Below, piece by piece: positions 23,555 to 25,630 of a DNA stretch of 25,630 nt. The notes below the pieces were generated by a model. The model searched no databases. It saw only the letters and a program-made list of their open reading frames with translations, and was not told where the DNA came from. The DNA comes from a virus, in IMG/VR virus record IMGVR_UViG_3300023443_000080, positions 1 through 25,630 of that record. One strand, 5' to 3'. Position 1 is the stretch's first letter, and the number at the start of each line of letters is the position of its first letter. Made by a program: the position numbers and the translations under genes.

Positions 23555-24189
23555 TGGCTGAAGATAACTCCCTAACCGTAGCTATCGAGAATGTAATATC
23601 AGCGTTATTTGAGGACGTACATACTTGTATGCCTGGAAGGATAGAATCATATGTATTTGGTGAAGCTAAAGCAACAATTAAACCACTGCTTAAAAAGGTA
23701 TTTAATGATGGAACTATTTTAGAGCTTCCTGTTCTTCCTAATGTTCCTATTGTTTTCCAGAGAACCAATAACTCTGGGTTGACTTTTCCAATGAAAGTTG
23801 GTGATGGTGTGTTGCTATTATTTTCAGAAAGAGCTTTAGAAAGATGGTATTTATCTGGACAAGACTCCGAACCAGGAGATCCTAGGAGATATGATTTATC
23901 AGATGCTATAGCTACACCAGGATTATTTGGCTTCAATACAAAAAATTTAGCTTCTAATAATGAAGATCTTGAAATACACCATAATGGATTTAAAATAACT
24001 ATCACAGCAGCGGGAAAAATAAGTCTTGTCGGCGCAAGTGGTTTAGACCTGGTAAAGATTATAGATGATTGGATGACACAAATGCAAAATTCTTTAGTTA
24101 TCACTGGAATAGGATTACAACCTTTTGACCCGACATCATTAGCAGCAATGGCTGTTATACAGGCAAAATTACAGGAGCTATTAGCATAA
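23554..24189 (+). CDS. Baseplate spike protein (Gp138-type OB-fold N-terminus)
   Basis: 211 aa, shares one base with the hub stop. Seen: MPGRIESYVFGEAKATIKPLLKKV, then ILELPVLPNVPIVFQRTNNSGLTFPMKVGDGVLLLFSERALERWYLSG, the Gp138 N-terminal pattern (OB fold, 'P.l.nVPv.f....g....p.k.GD..ll.fsersld.w'), and a short beta-helical stretch near 130-155 (EIHHNGFKITITAAGKISLVG). Known role: the membrane-puncturing tip under the hub. No lysozyme domain is fused. Confidence 0.88.
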   Translation: MAEDNSLTVAIENVISALFEDVHTCMPGRIESYVFGEAKATIKPLLKKVFNDGTILELPVLPNVPIVFQRTNNSGLTFPMKVGDGVLLLFSERALERWYLSGQDSEPGDPRRYDLSDAIATPGLFGFNTKNLASNNEDLEIHHNGFKITITAAGKISLVGASGLDLVKIIDDWMTQMQNSLVITGIGLQPFDPTSLAAMAVIQAKLQELLA

Positions 24190-24509
24190 TGGCTATGAAC
24201 GGAACAAATTTAGCAGGTGAAATTGTTGATGCTCTTGTTGCTGCTGGAAGATATCCAGGTTTAAATGCAACACAAATAAATGCAATTAAATCTGATAATG
24301 CTATAGTATATAATACTATGGTAGCTTATTTCATAGCTAATATGGAAATATCTGGTATCACTACTAGTACAACAAGCATTTTAGACTCACCTACTTTACC
24401 TATTCCGGTTCCTACAGATGGAGGTGCGGCTATATTAACTACAATGATAGCAAATACACTAACTAAATCTTTATCACAAGATAATGATGGTACTGGGCGG
24501 GTAACATGA
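24189..24509 (+). CDS. Hypothetical protein between spike and wedge, 106 aa
   Basis: TAATG overlap with the spike gene and ATGA overlap with the wedge gene. Seen: a small helical Ala/Ile-rich protein (GEIVDALVAAGRYPG, AIKSDNAIVYNTMVAYFIANMEISGI) with a Pro-rich loop and GGAAILTTMIANTLTKSL. It may be a spike accessory or baseplate part by context; no family recognised. Similar-sized small proteins occur here in related phages from memory, but this was not verified. Confidence 0.65.
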   Translation: MAMNGTNLAGEIVDALVAAGRYPGLNATQINAIKSDNAIVYNTMVAYFIANMEISGITTSTTSILDSPTLPIPVPTDGGAAILTTMIANTLTKSLSQDNDGTGRVT

Positions 24510-24868
24510 GTATTGATTTAGCTTTAGATACATTAACGCATGATTTGTTAATTCAAACAAATGATTTACAATTAGTTAAAGATTCTAATCAAATAGATCA
24601 AAATACTAAAATTAGATTATTATTTTTTAGAGGTGAGTGGTTTTTAGATACTATAAGTGGTCTTCCATTTTATGAAGAAATCCTAGTAAGAAATCCTAAT
24701 CTACCTGATATAGATAATATTATAAAAGCACAAATTACAGATACAAATGATGTTACAGAATTAATAGAATATAGATCTAATTTTGATACTAAAAATAGAA
24801 CATATACTATAGTTTTTAAATATAAAGATAGTTTCGGAAATATAAACGGAACAACAATCACGATATAG
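24506..24868 (+). CDS. Baseplate wedge protein, gp25-like (DUF2634 type)
   Basis: 120 aa. Seen: LVKDSNQIDQNTKIRLLFFRGEWFLDTISGLPFYEEILVRNPNL near 24-67, the gp25/DUF2634 'v....q..k..L.l..GEw.ld...Gip...ll' pattern, and an antiparallel C-terminal strand pair (TYTIVFKYKDSFGNINGTTITI). Known role: it triggers sheath assembly at the baseplate periphery. It directly precedes the gene for baseplate J-like protein, as in most contractile tails. Confidence 0.87.
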   Translation: MSIDLALDTLTHDLLIQTNDLQLVKDSNQIDQNTKIRLLFFRGEWFLDTISGLPFYEEILVRNPNLPDIDNIIKAQITDTNDVTELIEYRSNFDTKNRTYTIVFKYKDSFGNINGTTITI

Positions 24869-24876
24869 GAATTATT

Positions 24877-25630
24877 ATGGCAGGATTAACCACTACAGGC
24901 TTTGACAAAAAAACATTATCTCAAGTATTGGTGGATTTAAATCAAGCAACTGTTGATGTATTTGGATCTGTTAATACAAATCCAGAATCGGTTTTTGGAC
25001 AATATAATGGTATTATATCAGAGACTGCTTCAGATATATGGGATTTAGCCGAATTAGTATATCAATCTCAATATGCTTTATTTGCAATAGGAACATCATT
25101 AGATGCTGTCGCTGAATTAAATAATGTTACTAGACTTGAAGAAACTCCATCTATAGCTATAGTTATTCTAGAAGGAACACAAGGTACTATAGTTACATTG
25201 GGAACACAATTTAGACAAGGATCTACAAATGAATTGTTTGCTTCATTAACCGATGTTACAATAGATCAATTAAATATTTTGAAAACTGTTGTATCGGTTA
25301 ATGATGAAACTAATACACCTCACACAATTACCTTGACTATAGCAGCATCAGCAGAAGTATTCACAAATAATATTGTATCAAGTAAATCCGATGTTTTAAT
25401 GGATTTAGAAACTCAGATAAATGCTTCGTCCAATTATGTTGCAGTTTTTGATAGTGTAAATATTACTCTTACTATAACAATATCTGATGATATTACACCA
25501 TTCGAAATTTCTGTTACTGTATCAATAGATATTGATGAAATTTGGACACCTGTTACTGTACAATCTTTAAACACTGGTTCTATTCCTATAGCAATAGGAT
25601 CTATAACAGATATTGAAACACCTGTTGTGG
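24877..25630 (+). CDS. Baseplate J-like wedge protein (3' end missing)
   Basis: ATG 24877 to the window edge, 251 codons still open. Seen: an N-terminal GFDKKTLSQVLVDLNQATVDVFG, then ISETASDIWDLAELVYQSQYALFAIGTSLDAVAELNNVTRLE near 47-88, which is the family signature (a helix followed by G-x-L-D-x-h-g...g-x-x-R), then a beta region rich in Thr/Ile/Val. Known role: gp6/J-like proteins build the baseplate ring with gp25. The gap to the wedge gene is 8 nt. The C-terminal part and later tail genes lie outside the window. Confidence 0.9.
   Translation, partial: MAGLTTTGFDKKTLSQVLVDLNQATVDVFGSVNTNPESVFGQYNGIISETASDIWDLAELVYQSQYALFAIGTSLDAVAELNNVTRLEETPSIAIVILEGTQGTIVTLGTQFRQGSTNELFASLTDVTIDQLNILKTVVSVNDETNTPHTITLTIAASAEVFTNNIVSSKSDVLMDLETQINASSNYVAVFDSVNITLTITISDDITPFEISVTVSIDIDEIWTPVTVQSLNTGSIPIAIGSITDIETPVV

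Noticed and set aside
23544-24104. A 186-aa minus-strand frame opposite the spike gene
   Set aside because: The plus strand encodes a clear Gp138-type spike; the antisense text has no domain or start context.

Overview
This window is one continuous plus-strand run of virion genes from an AT-rich tailed phage or prophage with a contractile tail (myovirus morphology). Every supported gene is on the + strand. Most neighbours touch or overlap (TAATG, ATGA or short GTG overlaps), so the region looks like a translationally coupled late operon. The combination of a DUF1073-type portal, MuF-like protein, DUF2213 protease, DUF2184 capsid protein, DUF4054 connector, DUF3383 sheath, KPP10-type tube and Pam3-type baseplate plug/hub/spike fits the simple-baseplate myophages that infect many Gram-negative bacteria. 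The host cannot be named from this sequence. The standard genetic code and ordinary Shine-Dalgarno sites are used.

Layout: (1) 1-480: the 3' end of a gene cut by the window edge. It encodes a cysteine-rich zinc-knuckle region joined to a C-terminal Acb2/Tad1-like helical hairpin (cyclic-nucleotide sponge family). (2) 484-4974: large terminase, three very small genes, portal, MuF-like minor head protein and a small gene. (3) 4975-5263: a clear intrinsic terminator, a short doubtful ORF and a 21-nt-period repeat. (4) 5264-11518: a cassette of four beta-rich fibre/adhesin-like proteins (1011, 540, 256 and 220 aa, the last with a LamG-like fold) and a tiny gene, placed inside the head module. (5) 11530-14495: small beta protein, DUF2213 protease-scaffold with a probable internal scaffold start, structural cement protein, major capsid protein. 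(6) 14496-14593: an intergenic stretch with nested inverted repeats, possibly a structured RNA. (7) 14594-16798: unknown head-region protein, connector, gp10-like neck protein, head-closure candidate, neck/tail terminator. (8) 16810-21673: sheath, tube, tail assembly chaperone with a canonical -1 frameshift site (T TTT TTC) making a 221-aa fusion, a membrane-anchored unknown, tape measure. (9) 21673-25630: Dit-like protein, plug, hub, spike, a small unknown, gp25-like wedge, and a baseplate J-like protein cut by the window end.

Together these genes package DNA (terminase, portal), build and mature the capsid (protease, scaffold, cement, capsid), join head to tail (connector series) and build the contractile tail and baseplate. 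The most interesting points are the zinc-finger/Acb2-like fusion beside the terminase, the frameshifted chaperone, the nested scaffold start, the fibre cassette inside the head operon, the His-x-His C-terminus of the portal and the structured intergenic element after the capsid gene.
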